A stretch of DNA of 64,000 bases from Lichenicola cladoniae (lineage in GTDB: Bacteria > Pseudomonadota > Alphaproteobacteria > Acetobacterales > Acetobacteraceae). Location of the stretch: positions 62,001 through 126,000 of the forward strand of contig NZ_CP053709.1 in NCBI RefSeq assembly GCF_013201075.1, in the 5' to 3' direction. Below the pieces are notes generated by a model. The model was not told the DNA's origin. It saw only the letters and a list, made by a program, of their open reading frames with translations, and made no database searches. Made by a program: the position numbers and the translations under genes. This document shows positions 18,237-27,312 of the stretch, one piece after another; positions within the stretch are counted from its first letter, which is position 1, and each line of letters begins with the position of its first letter.

Positions 18237-19747
18237 TCGTCTCCGAGGGGCAGCCAGTGGCGACCATCACTTCCCAACAGCGCGTCCGCTTGGGCCGGGC
18301 CCTGACTGCCTGCGGCGTAGGTCTCGACCTGACCTTCGCCAGCGCGCCAGGAGTCCAGCACCGGCTGCACCGCCGTCCAGCTCGCGTCGATAGCATCGGC
18401 ACGCTGGAACAGCGTCGTGTCGCCGACCATGCAGTCGTAGAGCAGCGTCTCGTAGCCAACGCTGGGCTTTTCATCGAAGAAGTCCTTGAAGTGCGCGGAC
18501 GTCTGCACCCGGCCGAGCTTCATCTGCGGCCCCGGAACCTTGGCATCAAACTGGGTCTCGATGCCCTGTTCGGGATCGATCAAAATGCGCACGACGTTCG
18601 GCGTCAACTTCTCGACCCGCGTGTCGCGAAACAACCGATAGGGCGCCGGCTTATGGTGGATGGAGATCACCGTTTGCCGGCCGGCCAGGCGCTTGCCGGT
18701 GCGCAGGTAGAACGGGACGCCGGCCCAGCGCCAGTTCTCGATGGAGAGTTTCAGCGCGATGTACGTCTCCGTCTTACTGTCTAGCGCGACGCTGGGCTCG
18801 CCGCGGTAGCCAGGAACGTCCTCACCGGACTGGCTGCCCGCTCCATACTGGCCACGCACTACCTCGTCGGGTTGTAGCGGCCGGATCGCCTCCATCAGCT
18901 TTGCCTTCTCGTTGCGCACGGCCTCGGCGTCGAACGAGTTCGGCGGTTCCATCGCCACCATGCAGAGCAGCGTGAACAGGTGATTGGGGATCATGTCACG
19001 CAGCGCCCCGGTGGGCTCGTAGAAGGCGCCGCGCTTCTCGACGCCGACCGTCTCGGCCGCGGTGATCTGCACGTGGTCAATATACTCGCGACGCCAACTT
19101 GGCTCGAACAGCCCGTTGGCGAAGCGCACGGCCATAATGCTCTGCACCGTCTCTTTGCCCAGAAAGTGGTCGATCCGGTAGATCTGGCTCTCGTCGGCCT
19201 GCCCGAGGATCTGAGTGTTCAGCGCTTGTGCGGTTGGCAGGTCGGAGCCGAACGGCTTCTCGATGATCACGCGCCGGAACATACCGTCAGACTGCTTGAG
19301 CAGTCCCGCCTTACCGAGACCATCGACTATAGTGCCGAAGAAGCGTGCCGACACTGCCAAGTAAAAGATCGTGCTGTCGTCGCCGATGGCCTGGCCGATC
19401 TTCCTGAAAACCTCGTCTTCGCTGAAGTCGCCCTGGAGATAATGCATGCGGTCCGTGACCCAACCCCAGCGCGCTTCGTCTATCTCGGGCGTGTAGAATT
19501 CCGCGGCGTTGTCCTTAGTGAAGGATTGCATGGTTTCGGTGAGCGACTGCTTCCAGGCATCGTCGCTGCTGTCACCGCGGTCGACGCCGTACAGGTTGAA
19601 GTCGTCCGGCAACAGGTCGCTGCAGGAGAGGTTGTAGAGTGCCGGCATCAGCAGGCGCTTGGTCAAGTCGCCGCCTGCGCCAAAGATCACCAGCTTGCAG
19701 GCGGGTGCCTTGGAGACGCCGGCGGCACCGTTTTGATGATCAGTCAT
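18233..19747 (-). CDS. zwf: Glucose-6-phosphate 1-dehydrogenase
   Basis: Catalyses NADP(or NAD)-dependent oxidation of glucose 6-phosphate to 6-phosphogluconolactone, the entry step of the oxidative pentose phosphate and Entner-Doudoroff routes in the cytoplasm. At 504 residues it has normal length. The nucleotide-binding motif is VIFGAGGDLTKRLLMPAL, with GAGGD in place of the usual GASGD; the substrate and active-site motif RIDHFLGKETVQ and IIEKPFG are intact. It follows cyoD by 51 bases on the same strand and overlaps NDH-2 by four bases, so it is probably cotranscribed with both. Confidence 0.95.
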   Translation of the reverse strand: MTDHQNGAAGVSKAPACKLVIFGAGGDLTKRLLMPALYNLSCSDLLPDDFNLYGVDRGDSSDDAWKQSLTETMQSFTKDNAAEFYTPEIDEARWGWVTDRMHYLQGDFSEDEVFRKIGQAIGDDSTIFYLAVSARFFGTIVDGLGKAGLLKQSDGMFRRVIIEKPFGSDLPTAQALNTQILGQADESQIYRIDHFLGKETVQSIMAVRFANGLFEPSWRREYIDHVQITAAETVGVEKRGAFYEPTGALRDMIPNHLFTLLCMVAMEPPNSFDAEAVRNEKAKLMEAIRPLQPDEVVRGQYGAGSQSGEDVPGYRGEPSVALDSKTETYIALKLSIENWRWAGVPFYLRTGKRLAGRQTVISIHHKPAPYRLFRDTRVEKLTPNVVRILIDPEQGIETQFDAKVPGPQMKLGRVQTSAHFKDFFDEKPSVGYETLLYDCMVGDTTLFQRADAIDASWTAVQPVLDSWRAGEGQVETYAAGSQGPAQADALLGSDGRHWLPLGDE

Positions 19748-19798
19748 GACTTAAGCCCTTGATTTGGGATGTCGTCTTTCGACGCCGCGCTGTGAGGG

Positions 19799-20206
19799 CT
19801 ACCGTTGCATCTGCATGATGCGGTCCATCGGCATCATGCTGTGGTCGAGGTGGCCCATGATGAACAGTGAGCCGCCGATCAGCAGCAGAACAATCAGAAC
19901 CCCGAAGGCGAGCGCCATGACGTTGTTGAAGCTGTCCGGACCGCTGGTGATGTGCAGAAAGAACACGACATGCACGCCAATCTGCGCGATCGCCAGAACC
20001 AGGAGCGCAATCGGTATGCTTGGCGTCCAGACCAACGTGGTGCGCGCGACAGCGAACGACACGATGGTGAGCAACGACGCGAGAACGATGCCGACCGTGT
20101 AGGCGCGTATGCCGTGGGCGATGTCGCTGCCGTCCGCCCGCTCGTCACCTGGTGCGGTGTCGCTGTAATGCAGCTCTTCGGACCCTGAGGCATGATCCTG
20201 GCTCAT
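19799..20206 (-). CDS. cyoD: Cytochrome o ubiquinol oxidase subunit IV
   Basis: Small subunit of the bo3-type quinol oxidase, assisting assembly in the cytoplasmic membrane. About 135 residues with three membrane spans (GIVLASLLTIVSFAV, IPIALLVLAIAQIGVHVVFF, VMALAFGVLIVLLLIGGSLF). Start ATG 20206 (MSQDHASG) overlaps the cyoC stop as ATGA; an upstream in-frame ATG at 20287 would sit inside cyoC and is rejected. Confidence 0.92.
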   Translation of the reverse strand: MSQDHASGSEELHYSDTAPGDERADGSDIAHGIRAYTVGIVLASLLTIVSFAVARTTLVWTPSIPIALLVLAIAQIGVHVVFFLHITSGPDSFNNVMALAFGVLIVLLLIGGSLFIMGHLDHSMMPMDRIMQMQR

Positions 20207-20880
20207 GGCCGCACTCCTTCGCAGTAGACCACGGTAAACAGGGCGACCCAGATGATGTCGAGCGTGTGCCAGAACAGGCTGAAGCACAGCAGGCGCCTCA
20301 TGATGTCGGGTCGGAATCCCTTGGCGTAGACTTGGGCCATCATCGTGAGCAGCCAGAGCGATCCGGCGGTGACATGCAGTCCATGGCAGCCGACCAGGGC
20401 GAAGAAGCCCGAAAGGAAGGCGCTGCGGGTCGGGCCGTTGCCGGCTGCGACCATCCCGTAGAACTCATCAATTTCCAGCGCCAGGAAGCACAGCCCGAAC
20501 ACGAAGGTGACCATCATCGCGCCGTAGAACCACGCCTTGCTGCGCGCCCGGCTGGCTACGCTAGCCAGGCCGCAGGTGAAGCTCGAGGCCAGGAGGCAGC
20601 CGGTCTCGATCTCGGTGTTGCAGAGGTCGAACAGCTGCCGTCCGCCCGGCCCTCGAGCGGTCGCGCCGACCAACACCGTGTAAGCGGCGAAAAACGCCGA
20701 GAACATGATGATATCGCTGATGAGGAAGACCCAGAAGCCGTAGCCGGTGATGATCCGCTTCGAGGGCAGTTCCTTGGCCGCGTGCTCCGAGGTCCGCCCT
20801 CTGTCTCGTGCGGAGTCGCCTCGTCCGAGCTGGTAGGGATCGGCGCCCCCCTGAGTGGATGCCCCGTGAAACGCGCTCAT
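20203..20880 (-). CDS. cyoC: Cytochrome o ubiquinol oxidase subunit III
   Basis: A 225-residue heme-copper oxidase subunit III with five predicted spans (for example YGFWVFLISDIIMFSAFFAA and the conserved HGLHVTAGSLWLL). It overlaps cyoB upstream and cyoD downstream by ATGA junctions, showing tight translational coupling in the operon. No lesion is seen. Confidence 0.93.
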   Translation of the reverse strand: MSAFHGASTQGGADPYQLGRGDSARDRGRTSEHAAKELPSKRIITGYGFWVFLISDIIMFSAFFAAYTVLVGATARGPGGRQLFDLCNTEIETGCLLASSFTCGLASVASRARSKAWFYGAMMVTFVFGLCFLALEIDEFYGMVAAGNGPTRSAFLSGFFALVGCHGLHVTAGSLWLLTMMAQVYAKGFRPDIMRRLLCFSLFWHTLDIIWVALFTVVYCEGVRP

Positions 20881-22888
20881 CGGACAGCCTGCACGCGGAC
20901 GAGGTCGGCAAGCGCCCTGCTGCGGGCGCGCCGGTTGGCGCCGTCGATGGTGGCGACGAGGGCAGCCGGGATGACGTACTCGGCCTCATCACGCCAAGCG
21001 AAAACGACGAACGTCACCAGGGAGCCGAGCAGGCCCAGGATGACCAGCCACCAGATGTGCCAGATCAGGGCAAACCCCATGAAGGTTGAGAAGAGCGCGC
21101 AGATGAAGCCGGTCGGGCTGTTTCGCGGCAGCTCAATGTCGGTATAGACGGGTTCCTCGGGAAGGTGCGCCTGCTCCAGCGCGCGCTGTTTGACCCCCCA
21201 GTAGGCTTCCTCCCCATGCACCTCCGGGAGCATGGCGAAGTTGAACGCCGGTGGCGGCGATGCGGTCGCCCACTCAAGCGAGCGGCCGTTCCAGGGATCG
21301 CCGGTCTCGTCGCGCAGCTCGTCTCGCCTACGAATGCTGACCACGATCTGGGCGATCTGCAGGCCGATGCCGCACAGGATAATGGCGGCCCGAACGCGGC
21401 CAGCAGCAGCCAGGGATGCCACGCCGGATTGTCGTAGTGCTGCATTCGGCGCGTCATGCCCAGGAAGCCGAGCACGTAGAGCGGCATGAAGGCAACATAG
21501 AAGCCAACCAGCCAGCACCAGAAAGAGGCCTTGCCGAGACCCTCGTGCAGGCGGAAGCCGAACGCTTTAGGGAACCAGTAATTATAGCCGGCGAACGCAC
21601 CGAACAACACGCCGCCAATAATGACATTGTGGAAGTGAGCCACCAGGAAAAGGCTGTTATGCAGTACGAAATCGGCTGGAGGCACGGCCAGCAGAACACC
21701 GGTCATGCCGCCGATCACGAAGGTGACCATGAAGCCGAGCGCCCAAAGCATTGGGGTCGTGAACGACACGCGGCCGCCGAACATGGTGAACAGCCAGTTG
21801 AACACCTTCACCCCGGTCGGCACGGCGATGATCATGGTCATGACGCCGAAGAAGCCATTGACGTCGCCGCCGGCGCCCATGGTGAAGAAATGGTGCAGCC
21901 AGACCATGAAGGCGAGAACGCAGATCCCCATCGTCGCGATCACCATCGAACGATAGCCGAACAGCGCCTTCTGGGAGAAAGTCGAGACGACTTCGGAAAA
22001 CACGCCGAACGCGGGCAGGATCAGGATGTAGACTTCGGGGTGACCCCAGGCCCAGATCAGGTTCATGAACATCATAACGTTGCCGCCATGATCGTTGGTG
22101 AAGAAGTGAAAGCCGATGTAGCGGTCAAGCAGCAGCATCGCCAGGGTGGCGGTCAGAATCGGGAAGGCGGCCACGATCAGCAGGTTCGACGCCAGTGCCG
22201 TCCAGCAGAACATCGGCATGCGCAGGTATGTCATGCCGGGGGCATGGATCTTCAGGATGGTGGTGACAAGGTTGACGCCGGACAGCAGGGTTCCCACACC
22301 TGAGATCTGTAGCGCCCAGAGATAGTAATCGACGCCGACGCCCGGCGAATAGGCGATCTCCGAGAGTGGCGGATAGGGCAGCCAACCGGTACGGGCAAAC
22401 TCACCCACGACCAGCGAGACATTGACCAGCAGGGCGCCTGTTGCGGTCAACCAGAAACCCACCGAGTTCAGCGTCGGAAAGGCGACGTCACGGGCACCGA
22501 GTTGCAGGGGCACGACGAAGTTCATCAGCCCGATCACGAACGGCATCGCGACGAAGAAAATCATTAGCGTGCCGTGCGCGGAGAAGATCTGGTCGTAATG
22601 CTCCGGCGGCAGGTAGCCTGGGGACCGGAACGCCAACGCCTGCTGCGAGCGCATCATGATGGCGTCAGAAAAGCCGCGCAGCAACATGACCATCGCGAGC
22701 AGGGTGTACATGACGCCGATCCGCTTATGGTCGACGCTGGTGATCCACTCCTTCCACAGGTAAGGCAGCCAGCCCTTCAGGATGATGGTGGCTACAACTC
22801 CGGCCAGGACCAGGCCGACAACCGCCGAGGCGGCCATCGGGATGGGTTGGTCGAGCGGGACGGCACTCCAGGAAAGCTTGCCCAGCAA
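20877..22888 (-). pseudogene. cyoB: Cytochrome o ubiquinol oxidase subunit I, frameshifted
   Basis: The catalytic subunit carrying heme b, heme o3 and CuB. The expected start is TTG 22888 ([15 protein letters not shown]), four bases after cyoA; an in-frame ATG at 22936 overlaps cyoA. Heme and copper ligands are present: His in [28 protein letters not shown] and VAHFHN, plus the channel Lys in [10 protein letters not shown]. After [10 protein letters not shown], near 21390, the frame shifts; the rest ([20 protein letters not shown], then [17 protein letters not shown]) lies in another frame and ends at 20877. Adding one G to the run GGG restores FGAAII, so either a true mutation or a homopolymer undercall has cut off the last membrane spans. 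Confidence 0.85.
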
Positions 22889-22892
22889 GGTG

Positions 22893-23783
22893 TCATTCCG
22901 TCCGTGACGATGTGACAAGGTCCGGTTTGCCCACATGCGGGCCGGCGGCAGGCGGAATCGTTTGTCTCACGATGTTCTGGAACAACCCCGGGTCGGCCTT
23001 GCTGAAGGTTATCGGACGGTCACCGATGCTTTGGCTGGACAGCTTCGCGTAACTTTGGGCGTCGAGCTCAGGACCGGCCCGCCCGGTCGTTTCGATCCAA
23101 TCTTTGAAGCCTTGTTGTGGAAGCGCCCGGACCTCAAAGTGCATGTCGGAGAAACCGTCACCGCTATAGTGCGCGGAGAGGCCTTTAAACTCCCCCACCG
23201 AGTCAGCCCGCAGGTTGAGCTGGGTAGCCATACCGTTCATCGTGTAGATCATGCTGCCGAGCTGTGGGACGAAGAAGGCGTTCATCACGCTCGCCGAGGT
23301 CAGTGAGAAATGGACCGGGATGCCGACCGGGATGACCAGACGGTTCACACTGGCAACGTGCTGCGCCGGGTAGATGAAGAGCCACTTCCAGTCGAGCGAA
23401 ACGACCTGCACCTCGAGAGGGGGCTTGTTCGACGGCAGCGGCTCCGCAGGGTCGAGCGCATGCGAGCTGATCCACGTCACGCCGCCGAGCAACATGATGG
23501 TCAGGAGAGGGATCCCCCAGGTGAGCAATTCGATGCGGCCTGAGTAAACCCAGTCCGGCCTGTAGCGCGCACAACTATTGGTAGCCCTAAACCACCACGC
23601 AAATGCCAGCGTCGCCACGATGGTCGGGATAACGATAACCAGCATGATGGCCAGGGAGTCGAACAGGATCGTCTTCTCCGCCCTTCCGACCGGGCCCATC
23701 GGCTCCAGGACAACAGCTCTACAGTCGGTCAGAGGCAACGCCAAGGAAAGGCAACAGAGTCTCTCAATGCGCCTTCTAAGCAT
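22893..23783 (-). CDS. cyoA: Cytochrome o ubiquinol oxidase subunit II
   Basis: Membrane-anchored lipoprotein-like subunit II of the bo3 oxidase, 296 residues. The N terminus is a signal sequence with a possible lipobox LTDC at residues 18-21 (Asp before Cys is unusual). Two spans follow ([40 protein letters not shown]), then the cupredoxin domain ([42 protein letters not shown]). It lacks CuA ligands, as expected for quinol oxidases. It is the first gene of the leftward operon. Confidence 0.93.
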   Translation of the reverse strand: MLRRRIERLCCLSLALPLTDCRAVVLEPMGPVGRAEKTILFDSLAIMLVIVIPTIVATLAFAWWFRATNSCARYRPDWVYSGRIELLTWGIPLLTIMLLGGVTWISSHALDPAEPLPSNKPPLEVQVVSLDWKWLFIYPAQHVASVNRLVIPVGIPVHFSLTSASVMNAFFVPQLGSMIYTMNGMATQLNLRADSVGEFKGLSAHYSGDGFSDMHFEVRALPQQGFKDWIETTGRAGPELDAQSYAKLSSQSIGDRPITFSKADPGLFQNIVRQTIPPAAGPHVGKPDLVTSSRTE

Positions 23784-24297
23784 GTCAGTTCCCTATAAGG
23801 CTGTCGCTAAAGCCATCGGCTGCATTACCATTTGCTAGTGCACTCTCGAAAATCTGCGGCAAAACACGATCTTCGATCCGAGCTCGATTGAGGTAGAAAT
23901 GAGAGACTACCCGCGCTCTCCCAGACGACCGAGATCCAAGTTGTCTTTCTCAACATTCTCTTGGACACCAGAAAGCGGACTGTTGTCGGACACTCGCGTC
24001 TAGTGCTTCAATGTTCTCTCGTAGCCCAACAGTGTTCATGAGCGCGAGACTGGCGACCCGCACGACTGAGTTTGGATTAGTGAACGACGAAGGACAAGGA
24101 TAAAAACGCGGAAGCGCTTTATGCAATGATCGACATATCGTTACAGATTAAAGCCGCCTGGATGATCACCCTTGCCGTGTCGGCTGGTGCGATCGATCCG
24201 GCACTGGCGCGCGCGCTGAGGGTGCTGCATCGCTTAGCACGTCTTCAGACTTTGTATTGCTTGGCTAACTGACTCATAAGGGGAGACTGCATCTCCT
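23784..24297. other. Gap upstream of the cyo operon
   Basis: No gene that I can support. A short frame from ATG 24126 (MIDISLQIKAAWMITLAVSAG) looks like a signal-peptide start but ends after about 48 codons and may be a truncated exported protein. The promoter of the cyo operon should lie in this gap; I cannot fix it. Confidence 0.4.
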
Positions 24298-24405
24298 GTG
24301 GTTTCCGACGTTCTCTGGTCGATCATCGAGCCGCGGCTACCTGCCGCCTTACCGCGACCAAGCGGCGCCAAGCCACGTGTGCCAGATCGTGCGGCGCTAA
24401 CGGGG
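24298..24405 (+). pseudogene. Transposase N-terminal fragment (IS5/IS427 type)
   Basis: The frame VVSDVLWSIIEPRLPAALPR followed by RVPDRAALTGVL matches the conserved start of IS427-group transposases (SDELWxxIEPLLP ... DRAALTGIL). It is cut at about 24405, where the VOC fragment of the opposite strand begins. Confidence 0.6.
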
Positions 24406-24463
24406 GTACTGCCAGATCACCGACTTCAAGAGCGATGTGGTTGATCCCGGCGAGTTGAGTCAT
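24405..24463 (-). pseudogene. VOC-family protein, N-terminal fragment
   Basis: From ATG 24463 the minus strand encodes MTQLAGINHIALEVGDLAV, nearly the same as the start of the intact VOC protein at 42796-43227 (MTKLVGINHVALEVGDLDA). The remainder has been lost at the joint with the transposase fragment. Confidence 0.65.
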
Positions 24464-24496
24464 GAGCGTCCTATCTCCCGCATTCACCTAACAGCC

Positions 24497-25411
24497 CTAG
24501 CTCACCACAGCTGCTGGTAGAGCCGGGTCCCTCTGCGGGATGAAGCCGCTTTTTGACGCTGCAGTGAGGATCTGAAGAAAGGCCTTGCTGAAGTCCTTTT
24601 TCGGGGGCTTAACCGTGACAAGATCGAATTCAACGTCGGGTAAATCTGGAAGACCATGACCCTCAACTAACGGCGCAGCCCCGGCGAGCCACATGCTTCT
24701 CGGACCCGCGCATATCCCAAGCCCCGCCTGAACGGCAGCCTCGATCCCAGCGAGACCGACGCTCTCGAAGCGGATAAAGCAGGATCTACCACTTGCTCTG
24801 AGCATCGCAATCGGCATATCCCGCCCGGGATTAGGCGGCAGCGGCAAAACTAACGGAACTGGCTCTTCTCGGGAAAGCCTCATGTTCTTACGGCCGATCC
24901 AGGCCAGATTGTCGCGCCAGAGAAGTCTTGAATCTGCGTACTCGCCGAAACGACGCATGATGGCAAAGTCAATTGTCTTCTTCTCGATGCCCTCTGTTAA
25001 AGCGCTGTAAGTCCCAGAGATTATCCTGACACGGATGTTTGGATGCTCGGCGACGAACAGCCAGAGTATGGTCGCAAGTGCCGTCCGGCAGAAGTCCTCC
25101 GCCATCCCAATGGTAAGCTCCTCGATGTTGTCATGACTTTCGAGCTGCTTCTTCAGATCCTCGGTTAGTGATTCTAAGGCGCGAACATAGATCAAGACTG
25201 CCTCGCCTCCGGCCGTCAACTCGACTCCGTTTCGACCTCTTCGAAAAAGGGGGCGTCCTAGATGGCGCTCAAGCCGTTTGACCTGCTGACTGACCGAAGG
25301 CTGCGTCACCCCGAGGACCCTTGCGGCTCCACCAAATGTCTTCTGCTCCTCGATAGCCAGAAAAAGGCGGGTTATGCCAGGGTCTCTTAATCGAGCAGGG
25401 TCAAGAGTCAT
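24497..25411 (-). CDS. LysR-family transcriptional regulator
   Basis: A 304-residue regulator with an N-terminal winged helix (ITRLFLAIEEQKTFGGAARVLGVTQPSVSQQVKRLERHLG split by function: recognition helix TQPSVSQQVKRLE) and a periplasmic-binding-protein-like effector domain from about residue 90. The effector is unknown. It lies downstream of, and parallel to, the GMC oxidoreductase with a gap of 197 bases, and next to a VOC fragment related to the 43-kb redox cluster. It may control the GMC gene or a lost cluster. Confidence 0.85.
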   Translation of the reverse strand: MTLDPARLRDPGITRLFLAIEEQKTFGGAARVLGVTQPSVSQQVKRLERHLGRPLFRRGRNGVELTAGGEAVLIYVRALESLTEDLKKQLESHDNIEELTIGMAEDFCRTALATILWLFVAEHPNIRVRIISGTYSALTEGIEKKTIDFAIMRRFGEYADSRLLWRDNLAWIGRKNMRLSREEPVPLVLPLPPNPGRDMPIAMLRASGRSCFIRFESVGLAGIEAAVQAGLGICAGPRSMWLAGAAPLVEGHGLPDLPDVEFDLVTVKPPKKDFSKAFLQILTAASKSGFIPQRDPALPAAVVS

Positions 25412-25608
25412 ATTAACAAGCCTCTAGTCTATGGCTGGTAGCAGTCGGCTTCCCATGAAAGCTGTAAGCAGTGGATACTTGGAGAAGACAGGACGCTCGT
25501 ACACAAGCTTGTATAACCTGTCTTATCATGTTGAGCACCACGCTCTCTCCAAAACCTCGGCACTGCTTGTATATCGATCTAATGCCAAGCTTGTGTCGCA
25601 CCTCCTGT

Positions 25609-27228
25609 TTACCCTCGCGTATCTCCGGCCTGTCGATCTGAACCGGCCGGTGCGCCAAGACGCTCGCGAATCCGCTCAGCGACACGAAGCGCATTGGCAA
25701 TTATTGTCAGTGTCGGATTAACTGCGCCGATGGATGGGAAGAAGCTCGCATCTGTCACGTAGAGGTTATCGATCCCGTGAGCACGGCAGTTCCGGTCGAG
25801 CACGCTGGTCTCGGGGTTGTCGCCAAACCGTAGCGTCCCGGCCTGGTGTGAGGTGCCTCCGATCGGCGTATTCTGTCCAAGGTAGAGGCCGCGGTCGACG
25901 AGCTGCGAGTAGATGCCGGACTTGTCGCATATCTGCTCGAGCTTGTGCTTGAGGCGTCGGTTACCTTCGAGGTTCGTCTCGGTAAGATCGAGGTGGACGT
26001 TGTTGTCCTTATAGAAGATCCGGTTAAAGGTTTTCGGCAGATCTTCCGACATCAACCAGAAGTCTATGGAGTGGCGAGCCAGCCAGTCGAATGGCTTTTC
26101 AGGAAACCACTGCAGCCACTTTGGCAGCCCTTCGCCATGCACCTGGACGCCATCGGACTTGCCGACCATCTGGATGTGGCCGAGCGGAAACTCCCAGTCT
26201 TCGGCGCCAAAGTAGAAATCGTTGATCCCCAGCGTCTTCTGGAACTTCGTTGGGTTAGGCGTCTTCGAGATGGCCATTACGACGGCGTTGTTGTGTCGCA
26301 TGTAGTTCCGGCCGACCTGACCTGAGCCGTTCGCGAGGCCGTCCGGATGAGCGTCGCTCGCGGAGCGCAGCATCAGCAATGCGGACGATAGCGCGCCGCA
26401 TGCCACGACAACGATATCTCCTGCGAATTCACGTCTCGCACCGTCCCGGACCACCGAGACGCCGGTCACTGCAGTACCGGAGGGGTTGGTGACAAGCCGG
26501 TCTACATAGGCCCTAGTGAGGAGTGTCACGTTCGGGTTCTCTCGGAGCGTTGGGTCGACCAGGAGGACCTGCGCGTCTGATTTACCGTTCACTAGACAGG
26601 GATACCCATCGAACCGATCGCATCGGATGCACGTTGAATGTGGAAGCGCGTCGCCCTTCCCGTCCTGCTCGAGCAAAACGCCGACTGGCAGGTGAAATGG
26701 ATGGTAGCCTTCCTTCAAAAGCCCGTCCGATAGTTCCTGCAGCCGGGGCTCGTGTTTGATCGCCGGGTACTTGTAGGGCTTTGCTGCCGGCGGCTCTGTT
26801 GGATCCTCGCCACGCTGCCCGTGGACATGGAACAACTCCTCCGCAGCCTGATAGTATTGCTCAAACTCGTCGTACTTGACGGGCCACTCCGGGGCAATAC
26901 CATCCGGGTGCGTCACTCCGTGGAAGTCACGCTCACGCAGCCGAAGCAGGATCGCGCCGTAGACCTTGCTATTGCCGCCGACGAAGTAGTGCAGGCCGGG
27001 AGAAAAAGTCTTCCCGTCGGCACTGTACCAGGTTTCCTTGGCCTGGTAGCGCGCCTTGATGAACACCTCCTCCGTGTCCCAGTTTGCCTGCTCCCGCTTC
27101 AGGTAGTCGCCCCGTTCGAGCAGCAGGATTCGCTTGCCGGTTGAGGCGAGCGCATGAACCATCGTTCCGCCTCCTGGACCAGAGCCGATAACGATAACGT
27201 CATAGCGGTCTTCAACCGTGGCTGACAT
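25609..27228 (-). CDS. GMC-family oxidoreductase
   Basis: A 539-residue FAD-dependent glucose-methanol-choline oxidoreductase. The N-terminal dinucleotide-binding motif YDVIVIGSGPGGGTMVHALA is intact, followed by LLLERGDYLKRE and the C-terminal GMC signature (GGTSHQAGTLRFG, then NLYVTDASFFPSIGAVNPTLT) with the catalytic His region. Such enzymes oxidise alcohols or sugars and pass electrons to quinone or cytochrome partners; the substrate cannot be told. There is no signal peptide. It is transcribed leftward, away from the downstream LysR gene's own start, and follows the efflux operon by 84 bases. Confidence 0.88.
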   Translation of the reverse strand: MSATVEDRYDVIVIGSGPGGGTMVHALASTGKRILLLERGDYLKREQANWDTEEVFIKARYQAKETWYSADGKTFSPGLHYFVGGNSKVYGAILLRLRERDFHGVTHPDGIAPEWPVKYDEFEQYYQAAEELFHVHGQRGEDPTEPPAAKPYKYPAIKHEPRLQELSDGLLKEGYHPFHLPVGVLLEQDGKGDALPHSTCIRCDRFDGYPCLVNGKSDAQVLLVDPTLRENPNVTLLTRAYVDRLVTNPSGTAVTGVSVVRDGARREFAGDIVVVACGALSSALLMLRSASDAHPDGLANGSGQVGRNYMRHNNAVVMAISKTPNPTKFQKTLGINDFYFGAEDWEFPLGHIQMVGKSDGVQVHGEGLPKWLQWFPEKPFDWLARHSIDFWLMSEDLPKTFNRIFYKDNNVHLDLTETNLEGNRRLKHKLEQICDKSGIYSQLVDRGLYLGQNTPIGGTSHQAGTLRFGDNPETSVLDRNCRAHGIDNLYVTDASFFPSIGAVNPTLTIIANALRVAERIRERLGAPAGSDRQAGDTRG

Positions 27229-27312
27229 GGCTTTGCCTCAAGCTAGATTTGGTGAAAGGGGGCGATGAGTAACATTCAGCGTTAAGACGAAGGCATGACA
27301 GAACCCAGCCAT

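Noticed and set aside
20152-22303. Two long plus-strand frames antisense to cyoB and cyoC
   Set aside because: Shadows of the cyo genes; very rich in His, Glu, Gln and Arg, no family features.
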